The position numbers were made by a program, and so were the translations under genes. DNA of 64,000 bases from Polaribacter sargassicola. GTDB taxonomy: Bacteria; Bacteroidota; Bacteroidia; Flavobacteriales; Flavobacteriaceae. Shown here piece by piece: positions 23,904-32,851 of the stretch; position 1 is the first letter of the stretch, and each line of letters opens with the position of its first letter. Below the pieces are notes generated by a model that saw only the letters and a list, made by a program, of their open reading frames with translations, had not been told where the DNA came from and searched no databases. The stretch lies in contig NZ_JAHDAU010000003.1 in assembly GCF_021991835.1 (NCBI RefSeq), positions 62,001 to 126,000 on the forward strand, read 5' to 3'.

Positions 23904-24458
23904 TTATTTCCATTTAATACCACACCCCATACTTGGCTTTTGGCTTTCTATGATGGATTTATTTTCTAATAAATTATCCATAGAAGACCTTAAATCTTTT
24001 CCTGTAACGGGTTTTCCATTTCCAGGTCTAGAATCATCTAATTGCCCATGATAAACAGCTTTTAATCCTGCATCAAAAACATAAAAATCAGGTGTACAAG
24101 CAGCATCATAAGCTTTTGCTACTTCTTGAGTTTCATCATATAAATAAGGAAAAGGATATTTTTCTGTTTTAGCTAACTCTTTCATTAACTCTGGTGAGTC
24201 TTGTGGGTAATTCTCTACATCATTAGAACTTATTGCAATAAAACCAATTCCTTTTTGCTGATATTCATTAGCCATTTTTACTAATTCTTCATTTACATGA
24301 ATTACAAACGGACAGTGATTGCAGATAAACATAATTACTGTTCCTTTTTCTCCTTTTGCTTCTTGTAAAGTAACTAAAGAGTTATCTACTGTATTTATTA
24401 AAGTAAAATCTGGTGCTTTTGTACCAACTGCAAATTCGTTTGATTCTGTTCTTGCCAT
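23904..24458 (-). CDS. Thioredoxin-like/AhpC-TSA family protein
   Basis: 184 aa, one thioredoxin-fold redoxin domain (about 8-150). The N-terminus VGTKAPDFTL is peroxiredoxin-like. The active site is CNHCP (Cys46, Cys49), a CxxC redox pair where peroxiredoxins have TxxC, then FIAISSNDVENYPQDSPE and the cis-Pro segment AACTPDFYVFD. It has no signal peptide, so it is cytosolic. It is likely a thiol-disulfide oxidoreductase of the TlpA/ResA-like class; substrate unknown. Co-oriented with the flavoprotein gene 167 nt upstream. Confidence 0.83.
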   Translation of the reverse strand: MARTESNEFAVGTKAPDFTLINTVDNSLVTLQEAKGEKGTVIMFICNHCPFVIHVNEELVKMANEYQQKGIGFIAISSNDVENYPQDSPELMKELAKTEKYPFPYLYDETQEVAKAYDAACTPDFYVFDAGLKAVYHGQLDDSRPGNGKPVTGKDLRSSMDNLLENKSIIESQKPSMGCGIKWK

Positions 24459-24625
24459 TATAATTAGTTGTTAGTAGTTAATTTTTGGTTTGTCAGTTCT
24501 AGTGATTTCATTTTTTTTTATCAAAATTCTATCGAAAACTTTCATAACGTAAAACTTATTCTCAATACAAATTTAAAAACTTTCATTTTTAAATTCACTC
24601 GAATTAACAGTTTTACCAAATCTAG

Positions 24626-25834
24626 TTATTCTGCTAAAGATTTCGCACAAATAAAACCACTTGTCCATGCATTTTGAAAATTAAAACCTCCAGTAACAGC
24701 ATCAATATTTAAAACTTCCCCAACAAAAAATAAATTTTGATGCTTCTTACTTTCAAAACGTTTAAAATTAATTTCTTTTAAATCTATTCCGCCAGCAGTT
24801 ACAAATTCATCTTTAAAAGTGGTTCTTCCGTTTGCGTTAAAAATTCCTTTTGTTAGTTGATTTGCTAAATTTTCTAATTGTTTATTGTTTAAATCTGCCC
24901 AATTTTGTGTTTTATTTATTTCTGAAGCAATAACAAAACGTTCCCACAATCTTTTAGAAATCTCAGAAAATGGAGATTTTAAAACAACCGTTTTTCTTGG
25001 TTCTTTCTTTTTTAAATTTAAAAGAACATTTAAAACCTTATCTGTTGGTCTAGACAACCAATTTACTTCTACATTATATTGGTAATTTTTATCGGCTAAA
25101 ATTCTTGCGCCAAAGGCGGATAATTTTAAAACTGCTGGTCCACTCATTCCCCAATGTGTAATTAGTAAAGGCCCAGATGCTTCTAATTTTGTTCCAGAAA
25201 TAGAAACCGTAGCATCTGGAACAGAAGTACCTAACAAATCTACCAACCTTTTATCATTAATATTAAAAGTAAATAAAGACGGCACAGGTTCTATAATTGT
25301 ATGATTTAATGTTTTACACATTTCCCACACTTTTTTAGAACTACCTGCTGCAATTACAACTTTATCTGCTTCAAAATTTTGTTCTTTTGTGTTTATAACC
25401 CATTTATTATCTTGTTGATAAACAGAATTTACACCACAATTTGTTAATACTTTTATATTTAACTTATCAACAGCATTTAAAAAACAATCTATAATTGCTT
25501 GACTAGTATTAGCTTCTGGAAAAACACGATTATCTTCTTCTATTTTTAAAGGTACTCCTCTTTCTTCAAACCACTCAAAAGTATCTCCGGTCATAAATTG
25601 ATGAAAAGGTCCTAGCAATTCTTTTTTTCCTCTAGGATAAAATTCGGTTAATTCTTTTGGTACAAAACACGCATGTGTAACATTACATCTTCCACCTCCA
25701 GAAATTTTTACTTTCTGCAAAACATCTTTTCCTTTTTCAAGGATGATAATATCTAAATCCGGATTATTTTCTTTGGCATTTATTGCTGTAAAATATCCTG
25801 CTGCTCCTCCTCCAATAATTACTACTTTACTCAT
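24626..25834 (-). CDS. BaiN/HI0933-family FAD-dependent oxidoreductase
   Basis: 402 aa. An N-terminal Rossmann FAD motif GGGAAGYFTAINA (about 8-20) is followed by KVKISGGGRCNVTHA (about 41-55), diagnostic of the HI0933-like/BaiN family. THWGMSGPAVLKLSAF lies in the mid-region and the C-terminal FAD-contact motif runs through FVGEVLNIDAVTGGFNFQNAWTSG. Family members are NAD(P)/FAD-dependent reductases of largely unknown substrate; BaiN acts in bile-acid 7-dehydroxylation, which should not be assumed here. GC-rich inverted repeats lie just upstream. Confidence 0.86.
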   Translation of the reverse strand: MSKVVIIGGGAAGYFTAINAKENNPDLDIIILEKGKDVLQKVKISGGGRCNVTHACFVPKELTEFYPRGKKELLGPFHQFMTGDTFEWFEERGVPLKIEEDNRVFPEANTSQAIIDCFLNAVDKLNIKVLTNCGVNSVYQQDNKWVINTKEQNFEADKVVIAAGSSKKVWEMCKTLNHTIIEPVPSLFTFNINDKRLVDLLGTSVPDATVSISGTKLEASGPLLITHWGMSGPAVLKLSAFGARILADKNYQYNVEVNWLSRPTDKVLNVLLNLKKKEPRKTVVLKSPFSEISKRLWERFVIASEINKTQNWADLNNKQLENLANQLTKGIFNANGRTTFKDEFVTAGGIDLKEINFKRFESKKHQNLFFVGEVLNIDAVTGGFNFQNAWTSGFICAKSLAE

Positions 25835-25854
25835 TTCGTATAACTTGTATAAAA

Positions 25855-25918
25855 CCTCTCGACTGCGCTCGAGGAGACATTTAAATCTTTAGTTGTCAGA
25901 TCGAGCGCAGTCGAGACC
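25855..25918. repeat. GC-rich interspersed repeat, inverted pair A/B
   Basis: Copy A TCTCGACTGCGCTCGA (25857-25872) and copy B TCGAGCGCAGTCGAGA (25901-25916) are exact 16-bp reverse complements 28 nt apart, with a further GAC/GTC pairing inside. Each copy is itself partly palindromic (TCGA...TCGA). It is far more GC-rich than its surroundings and recurs at 26902-26974, so this is a dispersed repeat family, able to fold as a long hairpin between two co-oriented genes. Confidence 0.85.
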
Positions 25919-25929
25919 TAAAATCTTTA

Positions 25930-26892
25930 TTATAAAACCATTTCTTGATATGTAAGAATTGTTTCAAATCCTTTATTTTTAAAATATGTTGGTGTTGACG
26001 TATTACCTGTTACTAACACAAAATCTCCTCCCCAAGCACCCAAACTTTTTATTGCTCCAAAATAATCTGGAAATAACTTTTCTTTTACTGGTTTTAATTT
26101 GATTATTGAACTAATTATTTTTTCATGCTCAACAATTAAATTTTCAAATTCTTTTAATGAATCTACTTTTAAAAAAGCATCAGAAATTTCTGAAATTCTT
26201 TTTATTTTTCCTTTGATGTCATATTTAGCACAATCAAGATGTTCTCTAAATTTTGCAATTCCTTCTTTAGAATCTTGCTTTTGATTTAAGTGTACAAAAA
26301 ACAAGTTTTCTTTAAAACTTGGATCAAAATTAACTTGTTGCACTTTTGGTGTCATTTCTAGCGCAGTAGAAAAATCTTTTTCTATTTGATAAAAAATAGG
26401 AGTGTTATTTTGCGCACAAGCAATATCATAACCACTTCCTTTAAAAGAATTCCACAACAAGGTAAAAGCATCTACTTGTGCCCAAGTTGCAATAGAGTTT
26501 ATTAAAGTAGATGAAGTTCCTAATCCCCAATTTCTTGGAAAAGTTAATGCTGTTTTAATCATAAATCCGGTTTCTGATGTTAAAAAATCTGGATTTATTT
26601 TTTTTGCTTCCGTTAAAATTTCTAACAAGGTTTCTGCAATAACCTCTCCACTTCCCTCTTTATCAGAATTGTAAGTACAACTTATTAAACGTAGCTTTTT
26701 TAAATCAAAAACAGCTTCGAACCAACACTTACCTGTATGCGTAAAACTGCCCCAAATAATTTCTGGTTCTTTTATTTTTTCTATTATTAAATCTTGCCCA
26801 AACTTTGTTGGAATTGCCAATGATTTTGCGCCATCTAAAACAAGATATTCTCCTGTTAGTAATAGTTTTCCGTTTGAGTAAAAATTTTTCAA
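25930..26892 (-). CDS. GYDIA-family GHMP kinase, candidate phosphomevalonate kinase
   Basis: 320 aa. GHMP landmarks are NGKLLLTGEYLVLDGAKSLA at the N-terminus, NWGLGTSSTLINSIATW (about 121-137), the family-naming SGYDIACAQ (about 158-166) and the C-terminal KSLGAWGGDFVLV motif. In Bacteroidota this family accompanies the mevalonate enzymes and is the best candidate for the missing phosphomevalonate kinase step; that is inference. Translation starts at TTG (26892-26890), with no ATG available before the conserved region. A GC-rich repeat ends 9 nt upstream of the start, and another pair lies just past the stop. Confidence 0.85.
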   Translation of the reverse strand: MKNFYSNGKLLLTGEYLVLDGAKSLAIPTKFGQDLIIEKIKEPEIIWGSFTHTGKCWFEAVFDLKKLRLISCTYNSDKEGSGEVIAETLLEILTEAKKINPDFLTSETGFMIKTALTFPRNWGLGTSSTLINSIATWAQVDAFTLLWNSFKGSGYDIACAQNNTPIFYQIEKDFSTALEMTPKVQQVNFDPSFKENLFFVHLNQKQDSKEGIAKFREHLDCAKYDIKGKIKRISEISDAFLKVDSLKEFENLIVEHEKIISSIIKLKPVKEKLFPDYFGAIKSLGAWGGDFVLVTGNTSTPTYFKNKGFETILTYQEMVL

Positions 26893-26901
26893 AACAACTT
26901 T

Positions 26902-26974
26902 GTCTGGTCGAGCGCAGTCGAAACCTTTTTATGATAACTCTTTTTTACGACCTCTCAACTGCGCTCGAGAAGAC
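26902..26974. repeat. GC-rich interspersed repeat, inverted pair C/D
   Basis: Copy C TCGAGCGCAGTCGA (26908-26921) and copy D TCAACTGCGCTCGA (26955-26968) pair over 14 positions with one G-T. Flanks GGTC/GTCTG and GACC/AGAC also recur from pair A/B. The order of orientations is opposite to pair A/B, so the two pairs together bracket the GYDIA kinase gene symmetrically. Confidence 0.82.
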
Positions 26975-27017
26975 TTTTTTAATTTTATAATTTTCTGTAT
27001 TTACAGAAAAAAACTAA

Positions 27018-28751
27018 TTATAACACGTTAAATTGTTTAAAGTGATGTGTAAAATGTTTTACTTGAAATTTTTTCCAATACTCAAAATCTAACTCTCCAA
27101 AAAACGGATGTGTTATTTTTCTATCCATATCCTCTGTAAAAACTTTTACAAATAATTGTAACTGTTTTTTTAAATCTGCTATTGCTTCATCAATAGAATT
27201 AAATTTTAAAGCAACCGGTTCTTCTGATGTAAATGATGATTTAAAACCTAATTCTAATTCGTTTTCAGAATCTAAAAATGGTTTTCTACGCGCAGCTTTT
27301 TCATCAGCAACAAAAACATCAACCTTCCAATTTCCGTTAGCAATTTGTGTTACTGCACTTAAATGTTCTATCATTTGTTGTGCATTCATTTTTCCGAAAA
27401 CAGGTTTTGTATTTAAATTTAAAGTTGATAAACTTGAAGATATTTTATCTAAATTTAAAAAATCTACCCAATTTATTTTCGGTTTTCTTAACTCTTTTAT
27501 TTTTTCTACAACACCAGAATGTGTTACTGTTTTTTTATCAAAATAAGCTGTAATAATTTCTTTTTCTTGGTCATTTGCATCAAACTGGTTTAAAATATTT
27601 TGCAAATGCATTTTCATGTGTCCGTGTTGTATACCTTTAGTAGTTAAAGCTCTTAAGGCTGCAAAGTTCTGAGCCAAACCTGCTGCTGCCATAATTTGCA
27701 TTAATTCTTTTGCAGATGGTTTTTGCAACATTTCTAAAGACATTTTTGCCATCGGGTGTAAAGCGGTTAAACCACCAACTGTACCTAAAGCCAAGGGAAT
27801 TTCTATCCAAAATTTAAAAATCCCATCATCAATAGAACAATGAGATAAACTAGCATATTGGCCAGATTTAGACGCATATGCATGTGCACCAGCTTCTATT
27901 GCTCTAAAATCGTTACCAGTTGCCAACACAACAGCATCAATTCCGTTCATAATTCCTTTGTTATGTGTTACTGCTCTGTAAGGTTCTATTTCTGCAATTT
28001 TTACCGCTTGGTAAAATTTCTCTGCAAATTTCTGCGGATTTTCACCTCCTAAATCTTCAATCTTACAACTAACCTCTGCTCTTACCAAACATTCTGGCAC
28101 GTAGTTAGAAAGGATGCTCATTACAATCTCAATTTCATCATTTCTAAATTCATTGGCAATTGCCTCTAAACAAGAATTGATAAAATTTGCTCCCATAGAA
28201 TCTTTCGTTTCAAAGGTTACATGTAATTGGTAATAATTGGCCAATTTATCGGTTTTATCTACCAATTTAATATCTAAAATTCCGCCGCCACGTTTTTCCA
28301 TATTTTTAGTAATGGAAGCTGTTGCTGCAAATAATTCGGTTTTATTTTTGTTAAAGTAACTTTCTAATTCAGCTTTTTCTCCTGCAAATATAAAATGAAC
28401 CTGCCCAATTTTTGTAGTACCTAAAACAGTAGTTTTAAAACCACCTTTTGTACTCCAAAACTTACCAACTAAAGAAGCTGCAGCAACTACAGAACTTTCT
28501 TCTATAACCATTGGTATTACATATTCTTTATTATTAATTACAAAGTTTGGCGCAACACCAAAAGGCATGTAAAAATTGGTAATTGTATTTTCTATAAAAT
28601 CATCATGGAGTTGTTGTAAATCTTCATCATCATTCCAATATTGTTTGATAATATTTTTAGTTTCTTTTTGGTTGTGAAAATAATTTTCTGTTAACCAATT
28701 AATTTTCTCTGCTTTGGTATACTTAGAAAAACCAGAAATAAGTTTGCTCAT
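27018..28751 (-). CDS. Class II HMG-CoA reductase fused to a DUF1569/DinB-like domain
   Basis: 577 aa, longer than the usual class II HMGR of about 430. Residues 1-425 hold the enzyme: EESSVVAAAS (catalytic Glu84/85), GQVHFI, DSMGAN (184-189, nucleotide binding), HNKGIMNG (Lys265), GND (Asp281) and HGHMKMH (His376/378). It interconverts HMG-CoA and mevalonate; class II enzymes act biosynthetically in several bacteria, as expected here with the other mevalonate genes. Residues 453-574 (GKMNAQQMIEHL, later HPFFGEL and VKHFTHHFKQF) look like a DUF1569-type four-helix domain in the same frame. Function of the extension unknown. Confidence 0.9.
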   Translation of the reverse strand: MSKLISGFSKYTKAEKINWLTENYFHNQKETKNIIKQYWNDDEDLQQLHDDFIENTITNFYMPFGVAPNFVINNKEYVIPMVIEESSVVAAASLVGKFWSTKGGFKTTVLGTTKIGQVHFIFAGEKAELESYFNKNKTELFAATASITKNMEKRGGGILDIKLVDKTDKLANYYQLHVTFETKDSMGANFINSCLEAIANEFRNDEIEIVMSILSNYVPECLVRAEVSCKIEDLGGENPQKFAEKFYQAVKIAEIEPYRAVTHNKGIMNGIDAVVLATGNDFRAIEAGAHAYASKSGQYASLSHCSIDDGIFKFWIEIPLALGTVGGLTALHPMAKMSLEMLQKPSAKELMQIMAAAGLAQNFAALRALTTKGIQHGHMKMHLQNILNQFDANDQEKEIITAYFDKKTVTHSGVVEKIKELRKPKINWVDFLNLDKISSSLSTLNLNTKPVFGKMNAQQMIEHLSAVTQIANGNWKVDVFVADEKAARRKPFLDSENELELGFKSSFTSEEPVALKFNSIDEAIADLKKQLQLFVKVFTEDMDRKITHPFFGELDFEYWKKFQVKHFTHHFKQFNVL

Positions 28752-28895
28752 TTATTAAGATATAAAACTATAAAGAACAAAGATAAGTGAAACTGCTATA
28801 ACATTATGTTTTAATCAAGATTTATGCTTTTTTAAGATATTTTTTGCGGTTTTTTCCGTAAACTTGGCAAACATTTATCAAATACTACTATTAGA

Positions 28896-31079
28896 ATGAA
28901 AAAAGGAATCCTTTTAACAGCAATATTTTTATTTGCTGGTTTTACAACAACCTCCCAAAATACCACCTTAAAATCAAAAGAGATTACACTAGAAGAAATT
29001 TGGAACGGAAGTTTCTCTGCTAAAAGAATGAATTCTTTAAATTCTATGAATGGCGATTTTTATGCTGTTTTAGATTTTAATAGAGATACAAGATCTGTAA
29101 CTGTAGATAAATACAGTTACAAAACTTTAGAAAAAGTAGAAACAATAGTAAATAGTGCAGATTTAAAAGACTTGCCATCATTTTCTTCTTATAGTTTTAA
29201 TAATGATGAAACAAAGTTAATTTTAGGTACTAATTTTCAAAAAATATACAGACGTTCATATAAAGGTACTTTTTACGCTTACGATATTGCGTCAAAAGAA
29301 CTTACTTTAATTGGTAAAGAAATTCAAGAACCTGTTTTTTCTCCTGATAATAAAAACGTAGCATACGCAAAAGACAACAATATTTTTATTAAAAATGTTG
29401 CTTCTAATAAAATTACGCAAGTTACTAACGATGGAAAAATAAATGAAATTATTAACGGAATTACAGATTGGGTTTACGAAGAAGAATTTGGTTTTGTAAG
29501 AGCTTTTGAGTGGAACAAAACAGGAACTCATTTGGCATTTTTACGTTTTGATGAAACCAATGTACCAACTTATTCTATGGATATTGTTGGTAACGAATTA
29601 TACCCAACACAACAGGTTTTTAAATACCCAAAAGCAGGAGAAAAAAATGCAGATGTTACTTTACACATGTACACATTATCTAATAACACTTCTAACAAAG
29701 TTGCCTTAAAAAACTACGAATACATTCCAAGAATAAAATGGTCTAATGATGCTGCTACTTTGGTTGCTACAACTTTAAATCGTCATCAAAATAATTTAAA
29801 CTTATATAAAGTAAACGCTTTAAATGCCAATACCGAATTATTATTGAATGAAACAGACAAAGCTTATGTTGATATTACAGACAACTTAACTTTTTTAGCT
29901 GATAATAGTTTTATTTGGACTAGCGAAAAAGATGGTTATAACCACATTTATCATTATGATTTTAACGGAAAACTAATCAACCAAATTACAAAGGGTAATT
30001 GGGAAGTAACCAAATATTATGGTTTTAACGAAAAGAAAAACACCATTTATTATCAATCTGTAGAAAACGGTTCTATTAATAGAGGTGTATATTCTATCAA
30101 CATAAAAGGAAAAAACAAAAAAGCTTTAAGTGTAAAAGAAGGTCAAAATACAGCTGCTTTTAGCAAAAACTTAAATTACTTTATCAACACGTATTCTTCT
30201 GCAGAAACGCCACCAATTTATTCTTTATACACAGCTAAAGGAAAAATGTTAAAAGTGATTAAAGAAAACTCAGAATTAAAGGACAAATTAGCTACTTATA
30301 AAATGAGTCCTAAAGAATTTTCTACCATTAACATCAACGGTAATGATTTAAATATGTGGACTGTAAAGCCTTTAGATTTTGATGAGAATAAGAAATATCC
30401 ATTATTAATGTTTCAATATTCGGGTCCTGGTTCTCAACAAGTTGGTAATAGCTGGCACGCTAGTAATGATTATTGGCACAATATGTTAGCACAAACTGGC
30501 ATTATTGTGGTTTGTATTGACGGACGTGGAACAGGATTAAAAGGTGCAGACTTTAAAAAAGTTACTCAAAAAGAATTGGGTAAATACGAAGTTGAAGATC
30601 AAATTGCTGCAGCTAAAAAATTAGCAAATCTACCTTATATAGACAATGATAATATTGGTATTTGGGGTTGGTCTTTTGGTGGTTTTATGAGTACAAATGC
30701 AATACTAAAAGGTAACGACATTTTTACAACGGCAATTGCTGTTGCACCTGTTACTTCTTGGGCTTTTTACGATTCTGTTTATACAGAACGTTACATGCAA
30801 ACTCCGCAAGAAAACGCAAGTGGTTATGATGATAATTCGCCAATAAATTATGCAGAAAAACTAAAAGGAAAGTATTTAATAGTTCATGGTACTGGTGATG
30901 ATAATGTACACGTACAAAACTCTTATAGAATGATAAATTCTTTAATAGAAGCCAATAAACAATTTGATATGTTTATTGTACCAGATAGAACACACGGAAT
31001 TTATAAAGGAAAAAATACTCGTTTGAATTTGTACACTAAAATGACAAACTTCATTCAAGAAAACTTAAACAACAAATAA
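28896..31079 (+). CDS. Dipeptidyl peptidase IV-type S9 peptidase
   Basis: 727 aa. A signal peptide (GILLTAIFLFAGFTTTSQ) precedes a DPPIV N-terminal beta-propeller (about 90-450) and an alpha/beta-hydrolase peptidase S9 domain (about 500-727). The catalytic Ser593 lies in GWSFGG, the Asp in GTGDDNVH and the His in DRTHGI. The propeller carries the double-Glu N-terminus-binding motif in DWVYEEEFG, so it should release X-Pro or X-Ala dipeptides in the periplasm. It is followed at 21 nt by a POT dipeptide transporter. Confidence 0.93.
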   Translation: MKKGILLTAIFLFAGFTTTSQNTTLKSKEITLEEIWNGSFSAKRMNSLNSMNGDFYAVLDFNRDTRSVTVDKYSYKTLEKVETIVNSADLKDLPSFSSYSFNNDETKLILGTNFQKIYRRSYKGTFYAYDIASKELTLIGKEIQEPVFSPDNKNVAYAKDNNIFIKNVASNKITQVTNDGKINEIINGITDWVYEEEFGFVRAFEWNKTGTHLAFLRFDETNVPTYSMDIVGNELYPTQQVFKYPKAGEKNADVTLHMYTLSNNTSNKVALKNYEYIPRIKWSNDAATLVATTLNRHQNNLNLYKVNALNANTELLLNETDKAYVDITDNLTFLADNSFIWTSEKDGYNHIYHYDFNGKLINQITKGNWEVTKYYGFNEKKNTIYYQSVENGSINRGVYSINIKGKNKKALSVKEGQNTAAFSKNLNYFINTYSSAETPPIYSLYTAKGKMLKVIKENSELKDKLATYKMSPKEFSTININGNDLNMWTVKPLDFDENKKYPLLMFQYSGPGSQQVGNSWHASNDYWHNMLAQTGIIVVCIDGRGTGLKGADFKKVTQKELGKYEVEDQIAAAKKLANLPYIDNDNIGIWGWSFGGFMSTNAILKGNDIFTTAIAVAPVTSWAFYDSVYTERYMQTPQENASGYDDNSPINYAEKLKGKYLIVHGTGDDNVHVQNSYRMINSLIEANKQFDMFIVPDRTHGIYKGKNTRLNLYTKMTNFIQENLNNK

Positions 31080-31100
31080 GATAAATTAAAGAATAAATAT

Positions 31101-32609
31101 ATGTTAGATAAAGGAGTTAGCACAGCTACAGAAGATCCACAAATGTTTGGACATCCAAAAGGATTGTTCTACTTATTTTTTGCAGAATTATGGGAGCGTT
31201 TTAGTTTCTACGGAATGAGAGCGTTATTAACGCTTTACATGGTACAAGAAATATTTAAAGCAATAGCAGAAAGAGATACAGCAACTGCTGTAGTTTACGC
31301 ATCTTACGGTTCTTTAGTTTATGCATCTACAGTTATTGGTGGTCAAATTTCTGATAAAATATTAGGAATGAGATCTTCTATATTTTTAGGAGGTATTTTA
31401 ATGGCAATTGGTCATTTTGTTTTAGCCATAGAAGATGATATGGCATTTTTTACAGCCTTAGCTTTAATTGTAGTTGGTAATGGTTTTTTTAAACCAAATA
31501 TTTCAACGTTTGTTGGGGCATTATATAAAGAAGGAGATGTAAGAAAAGATTCTGGTTTTACCATTTTTTATATGGGTATTAATATTGGCGGTTTTGTTGC
31601 TCCGCTTTTATGTGGTTGGTTAGCTGCAGAATATGGTTGGCATTATGGTTTTGGTTTAGCCGGAATTGGAATGATGGCTGGGTTAATTTTCTTTTGGAGC
31701 GGAATTAAAAAGAACGTTTTTGGTGATAAAGGAATGCCACCATCTCAAGAAGTTTACGAGAAAAAAGTAGTTGGAGTTCCTCAAAAAACATTAATCCCAA
31801 TTATAGCCGTTTTATTTGTTCCTGTAATTGCTTATTTACTTGCTTCATGGCAAGCAAATTACGTAGGTGTAATTTTTCAATTTATAGGTTTTGCTGTTTT
31901 AGCTTACTTAGGTTACATAACGTATAGTTTAGATTCTGTTGCAAGAAAAAAACTAATAATGGCAGTTCTTATTACATTTTTTATGACATTATTCTGGGGA
32001 TTTCATGAGTTATCTGGAAGTGTAATTACATTATTTGCGTCTAGAAATGTTTCTTTAGATGGTATTATGAGTGCGAGCCAAACAAACGCATTAAACTCTA
32101 TGTTTATTATTATTTTAGCAATTCCTATTTCTTTACTTTGGGGATATTTATCTAAAAAGAATATGAACCCTAGAACTCCATATAAATTTGGATTAGGATT
32201 ACTTTTAGCAGGTGCTAGTTTTTATATTTTATCTATTAGCGGTGCTAGTGCAGATGAAAAAGGTATGGTTCCTTTTACTTACTTATTAGTAATGTATTTA
32301 ATTATTTCTATAGGAGAGTTATTTATGTCTCCTGTAGGTTTATCTAAAATAACAGACTTATCTCCAAAAAACATTGTTGCTTTTATGATGGGAGTTTGGT
32401 TTTTATCATCAGCATTTGCTTTTCAAATAGTTGGTTTTATCTCTAAACAATTAGCTGTAGAAAGCACAGATTCTAATGTTGGTGGTTTAGAAACCTTAGG
32501 TATTTATACAGATGGTTTTCATTTAATTGCAATGTATGCTTTAGGTGCAGGTGCAATTGTTTTAGTTTTTTCTCCATTAATGAAAAAATTAATGGGTAAC
32601 GTTCATTAA
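31101..32609 (+). CDS. POT/PTR2-family proton-dependent oligopeptide transporter
   Basis: 502 aa, about 14 membrane helices. The PTR2 signature lies at the N-terminus (FYLFFAELWERFSFYGMRAL, with the ExxERFxxY pattern) and the second at GNGFFKPNISTFVGALY. The proton-coupled uptake of di- and tripeptides matches the dipeptides released by the upstream DPP IV (21 nt gap). It is followed by a good terminator, so the two genes form an operon. Confidence 0.93.
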   Translation: MLDKGVSTATEDPQMFGHPKGLFYLFFAELWERFSFYGMRALLTLYMVQEIFKAIAERDTATAVVYASYGSLVYASTVIGGQISDKILGMRSSIFLGGILMAIGHFVLAIEDDMAFFTALALIVVGNGFFKPNISTFVGALYKEGDVRKDSGFTIFYMGINIGGFVAPLLCGWLAAEYGWHYGFGLAGIGMMAGLIFFWSGIKKNVFGDKGMPPSQEVYEKKVVGVPQKTLIPIIAVLFVPVIAYLLASWQANYVGVIFQFIGFAVLAYLGYITYSLDSVARKKLIMAVLITFFMTLFWGFHELSGSVITLFASRNVSLDGIMSASQTNALNSMFIIILAIPISLLWGYLSKKNMNPRTPYKFGLGLLLAGASFYILSISGASADEKGMVPFTYLLVMYLIISIGELFMSPVGLSKITDLSPKNIVAFMMGVWFLSSAFAFQIVGFISKQLAVESTDSNVGGLETLGIYTDGFHLIAMYALGAGAIVLVFSPLMKKLMGNVH

Positions 32610-32627
32610 ACAAAAACCTTAATATAT

Positions 32628-32664
32628 TAAAAGCCTTATAAATATAATTTATAAGGCTTTTTAT
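32628..32664 (+). terminator. Intrinsic terminator after the POT transporter gene
   Basis: AAAAGCCTTATAAAT pairs with ATTTATAAGGCTTTT, followed by T-rich sequence, starting 19 nt past the stop. Confidence 0.85.
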
Positions 32665-32851
32665 TTTACTACAAACAAAGTTTACTTAAATCATAAAATA
32701 AAAGGTTTTTAATATTTTTTTTATAATTTTTATTTAATAAACTTCTTAATAATTCTTATTTTGGTTGTTTTATTTTTTATTTTAACAATATTAACAACAA
32801 AACAACTTCATTTTTAATGAAAGTTAACAACTTTTTTACGTCTATATAAAC

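Noticed and set aside
26991..27009. TTTTCTGTA/TACAGAAAA hairpin after the HMGR gene
   Set aside because: Short and A/T-rich, with no clear T tract on the minus strand; too weak to call a terminator.
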